NCBI GenBank assembly: GCA_023664625.1
Contig: JAMPFD010000002.1
Coordinates: forward strand, 1-64,000
DNA: 64,000 bases
Source: Bacillota bacterium
Lineage (GTDB): Bacteria > Bacteroidota > Bacteroidia > Bacteroidales > Bacteroidaceae
Direction of reading: 5' to 3'
Translations under genes and position numbers: made by a program
In this document: positions 16,179-26,400 of the stretch, piece after piece
How the letters are laid out: every line of letters begins with the position of its first letter
Position numbering within the stretch: the first letter of the stretch is position 1
Notes under the pieces: generated by a model
Database searches by the model: none
What the model saw: the letters and a program-made list of their open reading frames with translations, nothing else
What the model was told of the DNA's origin: nothing

Positions 16179-18305
16179 TTAAGATATTGCGCCCCAGTTA
16201 ACATTAGTTTTCCGCAGGTCATACAGACGTTTCCACAGAACTGCATATTCCGGCTTGTTGCACTCAGGGTCATTGTCTATCACCTGCTGTGCCGTCTCCC
16301 TTGCCAGTTGCACAAGCTGTCCGTCACGGGCGATATTGGCAATTTTCAGATCAAATGCCATGCCTGACTGCTGTGTGCCTTCCAGATCGCCAGGGCCACG
16401 GAGCTTCAAGTCCGCCTCAGCAATCCTGAATCCGTCATTGGTTTCACACATTATGTCAAGCCGGGTGCGTGTCTCCTTTGTCAGCTTATGTCCCGAAACA
16501 AGGATACAATACGACTGGTCGGCTCCTCGTCCGACACGCCCGCGAAGCTGATGCAGCTGAGACAGACCGAAACGCTGGGCTTCCATGATAACCATGACCG
16601 AAGCATTAGGCACATTGACACCTACTTCTATGACAGTGGTGGCCACGAGTATCTGCGTCTCGCCTTTCACGAAACGCAGCATCTCCTCCTCCTTCTCCGC
16701 CGGTTTCAGTTTGCCGTGGACCTTGCTTATTCTCATATCCGGGAAAATCCGGCACAATTTCGCATAGCCCTGTTCAAGGTCCTGCAGGTCCATCTTCTCA
16801 CTTTCCTTTATCAATGGATAGACTATGTACACCTGCCTGCCGAGCTGTATCTGCTGCCGGATACTCTGATAGAGTGCCACAAGCTGATTGTCATACCTGT
16901 GCACCGTGTTCACTGGCTTGCGTCCGGGCGGCAGTTCATCAATGACGGAGACATCAAGGTCACCGTAAAGGGTCATGGCAAGGGTCCGCGGAATAGGTGT
17001 CGCTGTCATGACGAGTATATGCGGAACAGTTCCGGCAGACATTTCCGCCTCAGCAGAATTCCCCGCCGCCTTGCCCCACAGCTTGGCACGCTGGGCCACT
17101 CCGAAGCGGTGCTGTTCGTCAATCACGGCAAGTCCCAGACGCTGGAACACCACAGTGTCCTCTATGACTGCATGTGTTCCCACAACGATATTCACCTCTC
17201 CGGAGGCGATACCCTCAAGAACAGCCGTGCGTCTCTTGCCTTTCACCATTCCGGTAAGCAGTTCCACGCGGACGGACATTCCCTTGAGGAAATGCCTTAT
17301 GGTCTCCAGATGCTGCTCGGCAAGAATTTCCGTAGGTGCCATGATGACAGCCTGATAGCCGTTCCCGACGGCAATGAGCATCGTAAGCAAAGCCACCAAT
17401 GTCTTGCCGGAGCCTACGTCACCCTGAAGAAGCCGGTTCATCTGCCTGCCCGAGCACATATCGGCATGAATCTCCTTCACCACACGTTTCTGAGCGCCTG
17501 TCAGACTGAATTTAAGATTATTGTCATAGAAATAGCGGAACGGTTCACCTGCCTTTGTGAACCGGCAGCCACGGTAACGTTTCCTGCGGTCGCCAACATA
17601 GCGCATTATATTCAGCTGCACATAAAACAGTTCCTCAAACTTAAGGCGTTCCTGAGCCTTCCGCATCTCCGTATTGTTATGCGGATAGTGAATCCACCGC
17701 AGCGCCCGGTCTCTCGAAATGAGATGATTAGGCTCAGTGATATATGAAGGGAGTGTTTCCTCCGTCTCCGGCATTTTTGCAAGCAAGGCTTTCTGCAGCC
17801 GTTCCACGCCACGCGAGGAGAGACCGGCATTCTTCATGCGCTCCGTGGTGACATAATGAGGCTGCAGTCCCATGTCGCCGAGCACAAGAGTGTCAGCCTC
17901 ATCAATGTCAGGATGAGAGAACTGATACCGTCCTTGGTAGATTGTCGGTTTGCCGAAGACAATATACTCCACACCAGGACGGTAGTTCTTATGTGCATAG
18001 TCCCCACCACGGAACCACACAAGGTCTACGAATCCCGTGCCGTCAGAGAAATGGGCGACATAACGTTTCTGCCTTTTGCCGGTATCATAGATTTCCCATG
18101 AGCGTATGGAGCCTTTTATCTGGACATACGGCATCTCGCCATCCATGCTCCTGATAGCATAAACATGGCTCCTGTCCACATATTTATATGGATAGTATTC
18201 AAGGAGGTCGCCGAAAGTCTCTATACCAAGTTCACGGCTGAGGATATCCTTCTTCTTCGGGCCTACTCCTGCAAGGTACTTTATGTCCTGGTCAAGAAAG
18301 TTGAT
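16179..18305 (-). CDS. recG: ATP-dependent DNA helicase RecG
   Basis: Branch-migrating helicase that rescues stalled forks and processes recombination intermediates. Wedge/OB domain in the first 180 residues (AHFSDGTGFVDLVWF), then Walker A GDVGSGKT, DExH box IDEQHRFG, MTATPIPRTLAMT, and QLRGRVGRG near the C-terminus. The family N-terminus is clearly encoded: INFLDQDIKYLAGVGPKKKD and FGDLLEYYPYKYVDRS lie upstream of the first usual start codon (GTG 18179). Between an in-frame TAA and that GTG there is no ATG, GTG or TTG. Aligning to relatives by memory puts the start at ATC 18303-18305, one base from ATG. I use that coordinate; the true start is uncertain. Confidence 0.9.
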   Translation of the reverse strand: MNFLDQDIKYLAGVGPKKKDILSRELGIETFGDLLEYYPYKYVDRSHVYAIRSMDGEMPYVQIKGSIRSWEIYDTGKRQKRYVAHFSDGTGFVDLVWFRGGDYAHKNYRPGVEYIVFGKPTIYQGRYQFSHPDIDEADTLVLGDMGLQPHYVTTERMKNAGLSSRGVERLQKALLAKMPETEETLPSYITEPNHLISRDRALRWIHYPHNNTEMRKAQERLKFEELFYVQLNIMRYVGDRRKRYRGCRFTKAGEPFRYFYDNNLKFSLTGAQKRVVKEIHADMCSGRQMNRLLQGDVGSGKTLVALLTMLIAVGNGYQAVIMAPTEILAEQHLETIRHFLKGMSVRVELLTGMVKGKRRTAVLEGIASGEVNIVVGTHAVIEDTVVFQRLGLAVIDEQHRFGVAQRAKLWGKAAGNSAEAEMSAGTVPHILVMTATPIPRTLAMTLYGDLDVSVIDELPPGRKPVNTVHRYDNQLVALYQSIRQQIQLGRQVYIVYPLIKESEKMDLQDLEQGYAKLCRIFPDMRISKVHGKLKPAEKEEEMLRFVKGETQILVATTVIEVGVNVPNASVMVIMEAQRFGLSQLHQLRGRVGRGADQSYCILVSGHKLTKETRTRLDIMCETNDGFRIAEADLKLRGPGDLEGTQQSGMAFDLKIANIARDGQLVQLARETAQQVIDNDPECNKPEYAVLWKRLYDLRKTNVNWGAIS

Positions 18306-18402
18306 AGTCGTGACGGTTTACGGTTATAAGTTATGATGCTCAGGCTGCAAGGCTTGGGCACAGGGACGCAAAAAGCGGAACAAGCGGAATCCGGACAAGT
18401 TC

Positions 18403-19479
18403 CTATCTCTTCAGCAGATTACGAAGATGCTTCACTCTCACTCCATAATTGAAACTCTGAGTACCGTTCAGGCCGGCATAGTTGACTGCCACCAATTCTC
18501 CTGCATGGTTCACCACGGGAGAGCCGCTGCTTCCGGGAAGAGCCGGGATGGAATACATCAGGCGGTCGTCGGTGCGCTGGCTTATAGTGCCCGTATTAAA
18601 CTGTGACTTCACGCCCTCCTTTGTTATGGCAAGCGCAGGGCCGAGGTTGAATCCGGTCATGAAAAGCCTGCTGTTCTTATCCTCGCGCACCTCCTTTGTC
18701 ACCTTGTCCATGAGCGAATATTCTTTCAGAGGGTCTTCCTCCGGTACGGCGAATATATATTTACCCTCCGGAGTGGCCTTTGATTTCAACTGTATAAGTG
18801 CGAGATCATGTTCATTGTCTGTCTTGGTAACGACACACGGTACAAAGTCACCGGCATTCGTAACGTGGGTGTTGTTATAGGCTATGCTCACCGTATTGTG
18901 ATATTTTATCTCTGAATCCGTGGCGCGTATGTTGTCGATGGCATTGTAATATTCAAGACATTCATCACGCTCTGACTCTATTGCCTCACATATTGCCTTC
19001 ACTCTGTAGAAATCCTCATAACTCACGTCATCACTGTAACGTGCGTACTGATAATACTGATTTGCCTGCCGGTATTTTTCCTCAAGTTCATAATACTTGG
19101 CAGAGAGGAGCGTCTTCAAAGCTTTCAGCACCTTGTCCACCGATTTGTTGACATCCTTGTCGGCAACGAGATTCGATACGACATGGGCATTGGTGACCAT
19201 CTCGCCGTCAGCGGAGACAATGAATCCTGTACCGTAGGAGGTTGCCACCGCCACAGAATCCTTGTCCGTGGCAAGTCCCTGCAGATTGCCGCTGTCGTCA
19301 AAGCCTGAGAAATAGAGCGACTCTCCGTTTGAGAGTTCCACCTCGTAAAAGCTCTGATTCTGAACCAGTACCACTCCTGAGGCGGTTTCCGCCTCTATGT
19401 CTCCCTCGGCCTTATTGCCGCAGGAAACATTCAGCAACACTGTACAGACACATACAAGCCATAAACATTTCTTTCTCAT
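18403..19479 (-). CDS. Trypsin-like serine protease, lipoprotein
   Basis: Signal peptide with lipobox (LLNVSC, Cys20), so the protein is probably anchored to a membrane facing the periplasm or cell surface. The chymotrypsin-fold triad is visible: His in VTNAHVV, Asp in EHDLALIQL, Ser in LPGSSGSPVVN. No PDZ domain follows the protease domain, unlike DegP. Between the His and Asp segments lies an unusual helical insertion of about 100 residues rich in Glu, Tyr and Lys (KYYELEEKYRQANQYYQYAR), which probably forms a coiled coil. 358 residues. The gene stands alone; neither neighbour explains its substrate. Confidence 0.82.
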   Translation of the reverse strand: MRKKCLWLVCVCTVLLNVSCGNKAEGDIEAETASGVVLVQNQSFYEVELSNGESLYFSGFDDSGNLQGLATDKDSVAVATSYGTGFIVSADGEMVTNAHVVSNLVADKDVNKSVDKVLKALKTLLSAKYYELEEKYRQANQYYQYARYSDDVSYEDFYRVKAICEAIESERDECLEYYNAIDNIRATDSEIKYHNTVSIAYNNTHVTNAGDFVPCVVTKTDNEHDLALIQLKSKATPEGKYIFAVPEEDPLKEYSLMDKVTKEVREDKNSRLFMTGFNLGPALAITKEGVKSQFNTGTISQRTDDRLMYSIPALPGSSGSPVVNHAGELVAVNYAGLNGTQSFNYGVRVKHLRNLLKR

Positions 19480-19638
19480 AGTTATTACTCTTCGTTGGTT
19501 AGATACTTTTTTACAGGCTCCGGCGCGACACCTGACTGCCGTGGAGGCTGAGACTTACGGCCTCGGTCTCAAGGAACCACCTCCGGCGGGGCTGCGCCGC
19601 ACGCCCTCCGCCATCGGGAGCAGGACTTCCTTCGAGGA

Positions 19639-19646
19639 CAAAGGTA
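19639..19646 (-). promoter_or_regulatory. Probable -7 box for the serine protease gene
   Basis: TACCTTTG on the minus strand, 160 nt before the protease ATG. The upstream -33 region is only TTTT at a shorter than usual distance, so the assignment is moderate. Confidence 0.45.
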
Positions 19647-19937
19647 CGAATATTTTCCCGATAAAACGACATCACGCAACACATAAAAATTACATTGCCG
19701 ACGTATTTAACGGTATTTAACCCCTGACAGCCTGACAGAGGCCCGGCATGATTTCCGCCGTAATATGCCTGATGTGTTTTCTCCGGATTGAGGTGTGAGT
19801 TTTCTTATTTTTCATGTCTTTTCACAGGGAAAAACATGGGAGGAAAGTCATATTTCTGAGAAAAACGTGCGGTTTTTATACAAAAAAGAGCAAAAAAAAC
19901 GCCATAGACCATGCAGCAAAAGGCTACAACACACACC

Positions 19938-20000
19938 GTAAACCGTCACGGTTTACATAGTAAACAGTAACCCTTTGCAAAACAAATCGTAACCTTTTGC
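19938..20000. repeat. GGTTACC-family repeat, copy B, with a 19-bp palindrome
   Basis: A perfect palindrome GTAAACCGT-C-ACGGTTTAC (19938-19956) is followed by two units, CAGTAACCCTTTGC and TCGTAACCTTTTGC, whose cores begin at 19966 and 19988, again 22 bp apart. The palindrome centre fits one further 22-bp step to the left, as a diverged third unit. Confidence 0.7.
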
Positions 20001-20188
20001 TGACATAAAAGTCAGGAAAAACAATACAAAACGACATAACATGTTGATTGATAATCACATAAACAGCATCATAAAAATAGCGCGTTTTTGCATGATACAG
20101 GACTGACAGTCCGGATTTTTAAAATTCCACATACAGAGAATCCACTGAGTTTTCTTATTCCGGCAGAATCTTATGCACAGCCGCTGCA

Positions 20189-20653
20189 TCACACATCACA
20201 CCCAATCCCCCGGAAGAACTCGCGCATATCGTTGTTGAACCGCTCTTTGTCGAAACTCTTGCGTATTGCTATCGGGTATTTAAGGTTTTCAAGGTAATCA
20301 AGAACAGCGTGTGCTATGAAATTATAGCCTTCTTGTTTATTAGTGTAAGCAAAGGATTTATCCAAAGCTACACCACATTCAAATTCTTGAACTATGCGAA
20401 CAGGATCACACATTTCTAATCCTCTGGGAGGATTAATTGTCTTATCACTATAATATTTTGGACGTCGCACCATATTCTTGTCTAAATCATGACAGATGCA
20501 AGTAAAATCTATAATGTAAGTTTTTACATGTTCTGAATATTCTTTTTCCTTAAAGAAAATCATTGCCAATTCACAAATACTATCGATGTCTTTTTCTTTT
20601 GTAGTAGACTGAATATCCATGCCCACAAAAAACATTGTAAATTTCAATTTCAT
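20189..20653 (-). CDS. Probable immunity protein of the Rhs toxin
   Basis: A 154-residue protein that I do not recognise by family. It starts 9 nt after the toxin tip stop codon, on the same strand, which is the standard position of an immunity gene in polymorphic-toxin loci. It has no signal peptide or membrane helix, is acidic-mixed and soluble-looking, and would therefore act in the cytoplasm, where a nuclease toxin would need to be neutralised. It is AT-richer than the surrounding genes, as is the toxin tip. The role is inferred from position and size only. Confidence 0.6.
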   Translation of the reverse strand: MKLKFTMFFVGMDIQSTTKEKDIDSICELAMIFFKEKEYSEHVKTYIIDFTCICHDLDKNMVRRPKYYSDKTINPPRGLEMCDPVRIVQEFECGVALDKSFAYTNKQEGYNFIAHAVLDYLENLKYPIAIRKSFDKERFNNDMREFFRGIGCDV

Positions 20654-20662
20654 AATACTATA

Positions 20663-21286
20663 TTATCTAAATATTTTATTTCCGGGAGGCAATTCGCCAT
20701 GCTTAAACACATATCCATAAATATACATTTTTTCCATAACTTTTATCTCCATTTGGTTGCCGTAATGTAATGGAACCATTTTTACAGAATTGGTTTCATA
20801 AAATTTATTTGTATACCTTTTCTCTCCTTGTATTGTTTCCCCATATTTCCACACATCTCCTGCATGAAGATATGTTCTCCCTTTTCGCACATCAGGATAA
20901 TAGCCGTCTTTGGTTGCAACGAGAGCATAGGTAAAGCCTTGATTTGGTTGGAATTTCCTATTTCTGATACCTTCTATTTCTCTGTCTCTCTTTGCTACAA
21001 GCCGGGCATTGTCATACAGGAAGCAGACTGTTGCCGTACAATAAGCCAAAGGAATAAAAACATCATCAACCGCACCTATACCTGAAATGTCGTCAGACAC
21101 TAACACTGAAGATACAGCTGAGGCATAGTAGAATGCCTGGAAGTTCCATGATGCCTCCGCTATAGCCTCGTCAACGGCAGGTGACGGGTCCATGGAATAG
21201 TTCCTTATTCCTCCGCCACCTCCGGCTACCGTGCTCCAATGGAAGTCGTATTGCCGTGCCGGCACCAGCGGCGGAAACAGCCACAC
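20663..21286 (-). CDS. Rhs C-terminal toxin tip, probable GIY-YIG-like (URI-fold) nuclease
   Basis: The open frame holds the end of the Rhs polypeptide. Its last 100 residues form a distinct domain: FTYALVATKDGYYPDVRKGR, TYLHAGDVWKYGET, KRYTNKFYETNSVK, EIKVMEKMYIYGY and a final ELPPGNKIFR. The KYG element with nearby Arg/Tyr, an internal Glu and the closing PPGNK are what I recall from Bacteroidetes URI-fold (GIY-YIG superfamily) toxins. The frame has no clear start of its own; real homology to the Rhs part begins near STVAGGGGGIRNY (about 21235), downstream of a frameshift. Unless the frames are joined, this tip would not be delivered. The immunity gene follows directly. Confidence 0.6.
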   Translation of the reverse strand: MWLFPPLVPARQYDFHWSTVAGGGGGIRNYSMDPSPAVDEAIAEASWNFQAFYYASAVSSVLVSDDISGIGAVDDVFIPLAYCTATVCFLYDNARLVAKRDREIEGIRNRKFQPNQGFTYALVATKDGYYPDVRKGRTYLHAGDVWKYGETIQGEKRYTNKFYETNSVKMVPLHYGNQMEIKVMEKMYIYGYVFKHGELPPGNKIFR

Positions 21287-22166
21287 CGGCAGAGATATAA
21301 GGCGTTGTCAGTGCCCCGGCAAAGCCAAAACATCCGCTCACTGCGGCAACGCCGACGAGACCTCCCGTAGCCATGCCAAAATAGGTTGATACGGACTTAT
21401 AGTCCCATGCGAAGGGATTCAGCTCGCCATGATTGGATAACACACCGCCTATGTATACTCCGGCCGCAGCCGCTACGAACCACCAGAATTCGCCGTCCTT
21501 GTCCACATAGCACAGCGGATTGTTCATGGCGTAAGTGTAGCGGTTGAAGTTCTGCGGAAGTTCCGGATCCTGCACATTCGGGTCTGGTGAAAGGAATCGC
21601 CCGACCTCCGGGTCATAGAGTCTGGCGTTCATGTTTATCAGCCCGAAATAAGTGAGATGCTCATGTCCGGTGAATCCTCTACCGAGGAACAGCTCAGGCT
21701 CTTCTCCACGCTCATATACCTCAAAAGTATCAGGATTGCGCAAGCGTCCCCATGCGTCATAGCTCATTGTCCGGCTGCTGCCGTCAGGGGCTATGACGCA
21801 CGTTATGCTGCCGATTACATCACGGACAATCTGATAGACTCCTTCTGAAGTCTCGTCCTTGACAAGCACGACGGGAGCATCATAATAGTCGCCGCAGAGA
21901 TAAAGTTTCTCCGTAGCGGAAAAAGGTGTCTCGTCAAGTTCGTAGCATCCTCCCAGATAATGACGTGTCAGAAGGTTCGCTCCATGGTCGTAGACGGTCA
22001 TCTTCACACGGTCATAGGAGGAATTGTATGTTATATATGCCTTGACATGATTTTCCTCTATTATTGAGGGACGTTGGAAAGAAGTGTAAGTGACATACTG
22101 GCTGCTTGGTATTTTTCCGGGACTTACGGTGTTGGCACCGGATATGGCATAAGGCTTGTCTGCCAA
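21171..22166 (-). pseudogene. Rhs core segment (frame piece 4 of 5)
   Basis: Carries the conserved Rhs-core end: FGLINMNARLYDPEVGRFLS and DPNVQDPELPQNFNRYTYAM, then NNPLCYVDKDGEFWW, the usual junction before the variable tip. It is followed by a glycine/alanine-rich hydrophobic stretch (about residues 225-300) that may help tip translocation. The frame opens one base out of register with piece 3; a run of five T on the plus strand (22193-22197) would restore it with one more base. It leaves register again near 21248-21255, before the toxin tip. Confidence 0.75.
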
Positions 22167-22174
22167 TTTATATT

Positions 22175-22510
22175 CTAAAGAGCCGAAGTCGCTTTTTCCA
22201 GAATATTGCCCTTTGCATCATAGGTTATGGTGTTATCCCCAAATGACGTAAGCCTGTTGAGATTATCATAGGTAAACTCTTCAGTCTTTCCATTCCTCAT
22301 ATCGGTGCGTGACATGAGATTGGATGTGGCACTGTCAAAGACATAATTGAAAGCCTGATATGTATGTTCACCTTCATATACAGACCGTGATATCGGTAAA
22401 CCGTAAGGAGTATAGTCATATTTGCGCGTGACCCCGCAAGTGTTGATGCCCGTCGGCAGTCCGAAAGCATTCTCACCTGTCAGTCTGTATATGCAGATAG
22501 AATCATTCAA
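22175..22510 (-). pseudogene. Rhs YD-repeat segment (frame piece 3 of 5)
   Basis: YD-repeat protein (TRKYDYTPYGLPISRSVYEG, then YDNLNRLTSFGDNTITYDAK). It is in the same frame as piece 2 and is separated from it only by a TGA at 22511-22513. One C-to-T change of a CGA arginine codon would create this stop. At its other end the frame shifts into piece 4 at an A-run. Confidence 0.75.
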
Positions 22511-23401
22511 TCATGTTTCCGTCAGACGACCGTTTTCATAAATACGGTTCTCCGTAGCCAGTTTTCCAGACGGTGACGTGTAGGTTACGGAACTGATGTT
22601 CCCGTCAGCGTAAGCATATTCTTTAAGCAGCCATTTCTCATCTTCTCCGAATTCCACACATTTTGTTAACCGTCCGAAACTATCATGTGAATATAATTTC
22701 ACCATCCCGTCAGATGACGTGATTCCTGTAAGTTCATTCTTGTCATTATAGTCGTACGATGTGGAGAACTCCTGATTACATGCCAGAACCAACCTGTTAT
22801 AAGCGTCATACTCATGAGTGATGGTTTCGCCGTTGGCATTTTTCACCTGTGATAGATTGCCGGCATCATCGTATTCATAATTCGTTGTCCCTGAGCTTGG
22901 ATCAGAAATGGCAGTCTGCCTTCGGTATTTGTCATACTCGAAGGTCGTTGTCACATTTTCCGGAGCAGTGATGGAATAAGGCTGTCCGTCAGCATAGAGG
23001 CCATATATTACAGTGCCGCTCGGGTCTGTCAAGGAAACCAGGTTCCCGAGAACATCATAGACACGTGTCGTCACTACGTCATTCTCAGCAACAGTAATTT
23101 TTGTGCCCTCGTAATCGTATGTCGTCTTCTTTCCGGTAGCCTCCCTTGCCGACACCATGCGGTTGTAATCGTCGTATGAATACGTGTTCCAGTATGAGGC
23201 ACTGTTGCCAAAGAACGGGAGAGAGACCTTTTCCGGATTGCCATACGGGTCATAGAGCTTGTCAATTCTTCTTTCCTGTCCGTCAAACCGTACTTCCGCA
23301 TTGCGCACCTCCCTGTTCAGCGCATCGTATACAACAGACGTTGCCGGCCTGTCTTGAAATTTGTTATGGAATAAAGCCCGTTGGTTGCCGAACGGTTCCA
23401 T
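22511..23401 (-). pseudogene. Rhs YD-repeat segment (frame piece 2 of 5)
   Basis: About 290 residues of YD repeats (EYDKYRRQTAISDPSSGTTN, YEYDDAGNLSQVKNANGETI, THEYDAYNRLV). True homology starts at KFQDRPATSVVYDALNRE, where it takes over from the N-terminal frame at the AAATTT string 23357-23362. A single added A there would join both frames. It ends at the TGA 22511-22513. Confidence 0.75.
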
Positions 23402-26400
23402 GCGAAATCTGTCGTTGCCGTTGTTCCGTCAGGATAAGAGACGCGTCTTTCACGTCCGAAAGAATCATACTCGTAAGTCGTTATGTTGTTTCTATGGTCT
23501 TTCAGGCTTGCAAGCCTGCCGGAACTGTCGTAGCCATATTCATTTGTCAGCCCCATGGGATTGGTGACTCTGGCTATACGTCCATAAGAATCATATTCAT
23601 ATAATGTCGTCAGACCGCCTCTGTCATTGTACGGCATTACCTTTTCTTTCAGAAGATTTCCATGGTTGTCATATTCATAGTGACATAATTTCACCTGATT
23701 CCCGTCTTTATAATAGACCTTTATCTGTGGCAAGCGCGCGTTATCCATCGGAATGAGCATGCACTCGCTGTATGAAGAGCCGTTATAGCTGAGGGTTACA
23801 GTCTGCTCAGTAAGGAATCCAAGATAATAACCATGCCCCACATAAGTCTCCTCTGTATATGTATTGACAGTCTTCTTCCGGGTATTGTCCGAATAGGCTA
23901 TGTCCTCCTCTGTTGGGTAGCCATAGGAATCATACTTATACGAAGCAGTGGCGGAGGTCTTTTTCAGTAAGTCCTTTGTGACACGCTCTGTCAGCCGGAC
24001 CTTTGCTATTCTGTCCGGCTGCACACTTACGGAATAAGTGTATGAGTTCTCCGAAACAGGCGAGACTTCGCTTTTCAGCAGGCAGAAACGGTAAGGCTCA
24101 TAAGTCCTGACCGTGCTTTGTCCCCTCTTGTCATAGGACGTGACCTGCTCAAACCCGCGGAAGCCCAGTCCCTGACGATGGATTACGGCATTGTTGTAAG
24201 TAAAATAGCTCTTGTCTGCCTGTTCCCCGTTCATATATAGTTCCGATGAAGAGAGAACCGGCAGTGGCTCCATAATATTCACATAAGGGAACGTGGCACC
24301 ATATCCTTTCGTATATAATATATAAGGTGTCGCGTCTTCATTGTCAGTCTGACCGGCATTAATCAAGGCATAGGAGTTCTTTTCAATGACTCCCAGACTG
24401 TTCACCATGCCCGTAACCATGGATTCCTTGTTGTCATTCCTTGAAAAAGAGTATCTGGTGACAATGCCTTTCTCCATGCTTACCAGCTGTGTGAAGCTGT
24501 TACGGGAATTGACATATGTCGGTATGAACACAGAATTTGAAGTCCGGCAGGGATAGTGCAAGGTATAAGACCCGACTCTGTTGTCCTTGGCGAGATATGT
24601 GGAGAATCCTGTTCCATGATACTTTATCATGTCTGTGACGCCGTCACTGTTTATATCCTGTATGAGGAATCCGGTGGTTTCACCGGTGTCATTCTTGGTC
24701 CCTGAGAATTCGGAACTCTCAAACTGGCCGTCACCTTTGGAGTTGTACACTGTCCACCAGTATTTGGATTTGGCGGGCGACAGCAGGATGTCCATCATGG
24801 CGTCTCCGTTAAACTCCCCGAGCAATACCTCACAGTTGGCATAGCCCGACTTTTTCAACCCTGTATAAGTCGCTGCTTTTTGCGGAACAAGAGTGTTGCC
24901 TGATGCGGAAAACGTGTATAAAGTCACCCCGTCTTCGTTAATTTGGCACAGGTCAGACTTCCCGTCACCGTCATAATCCATGACAAACAGTTTGTCGGAA
25001 TTGTTGACGGCGGCCTGCGCGTCACTTTGCTGCACACCGACAAAGTCCACATTATAAGGAAGCACATGCCCCTGGTAGATAATCTTGTCATTATCCAAAT
25101 CAAAGATATAGCACATGGAAGGCTTCCCTGTATCCCCGAAAGGCTGATGCACGGAGACTGCCATGACCTCCATTTTTCCGTCACCGTTGAAGTCTCCCGC
25201 ATAGTAGAACTTCGGCTGGATGCTCTTCCCGCCGTCGGCATCAGTATATACTGTCGGGAAACTGTATGTCCTTGTGTAACGCCGTCGGAGCCCCGTAAAC
25301 ATGTCAGACCTGTAGACATTGAAAACAACCTTGTCGTTATCATTCTCTACATAATTGTTGATTTTAATGACATCCTCCTCCTGTTCCCCCTCCAAGTCTG
25401 CACAGATGATGTCCACAAAGCCGTACTCCGTGTACAGGTCAGGCATAGGAAAGGCCCAGTCGCCGTCAAGTCCCGCATACAGGAAGATTTTCTCATTTCC
25501 CGTATACATGTTGTCGAAACGGTTCTGGGAATGCCTGAACATGGTGGAATGGCGGTAATGCTTCCAATACGGGTTGAGGTTTGGCAGGGCTATCAGGCCG
25601 TCGGCCCCACTCCCGTAGTCAAACTTACCCTTCACAACCTTTATCATGCTTGGCTTTTCCGCCTCATACCATTCGGTAAGCTTGGTGGTTCTTGCGGTAT
25701 AGTCCGGGGCAATCTCTCCTTTGCCGTAATAGAAAAGTAGAGGGTTGTATGATTTTCCTGAAGCCGTATAATCAACTCCCGTCAGAAACGTCCTGCCGTT
25801 CTGCTCCGAATATTGTAACGTGTAGGTCCCCAGTTCCGTAGAGCCAAGCCTGCATATCACGCTCTGCAACAGCTTTGAGTCATACACTTTCAGTCCGCCG
25901 GCAAAATGAAGTATCGGGTCCTGGCGTGATGTCTTATACTGAAATTCAACGGAGGCACCGTTGTATGAGATGCTTGAAATGGTATAATGATTGTCGGAAA
26001 ACGAATATGAATAGGCTATTGTGTTGCCATTCAAGTCCGTGAGGGAGACAAGCGGGTAATATAACTGATTACGTGCGTTGTCAGCATATCCGAAAACACC
26101 TCTGTTGCCGTCAGGATAGAAAACGTCAAAATATCTGATTGTATTTCCTGAGAAATAACCTTTTGCCTTGATGTTTCCCTGCTCCGATTCATACAGTATA
26201 TGGTCATTTCCTGCTCCCTTCCTTATCAGGCGGACACCGTCAAGCACGAAATTATCACTGTTGTCCATGACAATGCCCTGGGCAATTCCGTCATAATATA
26301 CGGTCTTTCCGCAGCGTGAAATCATGGACAGGCCGGAGACAGACCAGTCGGTGCCCATGACGGAACTGCCCTGCCGGCTGTCGTATGCAAAGGACAGGCG

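Larger units (their letters stand above)
19480..20188. other. Intergenic region between immunity gene and protease
   Basis: About 700 bases without a supported gene. It contains a minus-strand -7 box (TACCTTTG, plus coordinates 19639-19646) that probably serves the protease, with a poor -33 element and a roughly 160-nt leader, and the GGTTACC repeat copy at 19938-20000. I see no terminator hairpin after the immunity gene. Confidence 0.5.

Noticed and set aside
16488..17747. 419-codon plus-strand open frame opposite recG
   Set aside because: Antisense shadow of the helicase motifs; histidine-rich and motif-free.
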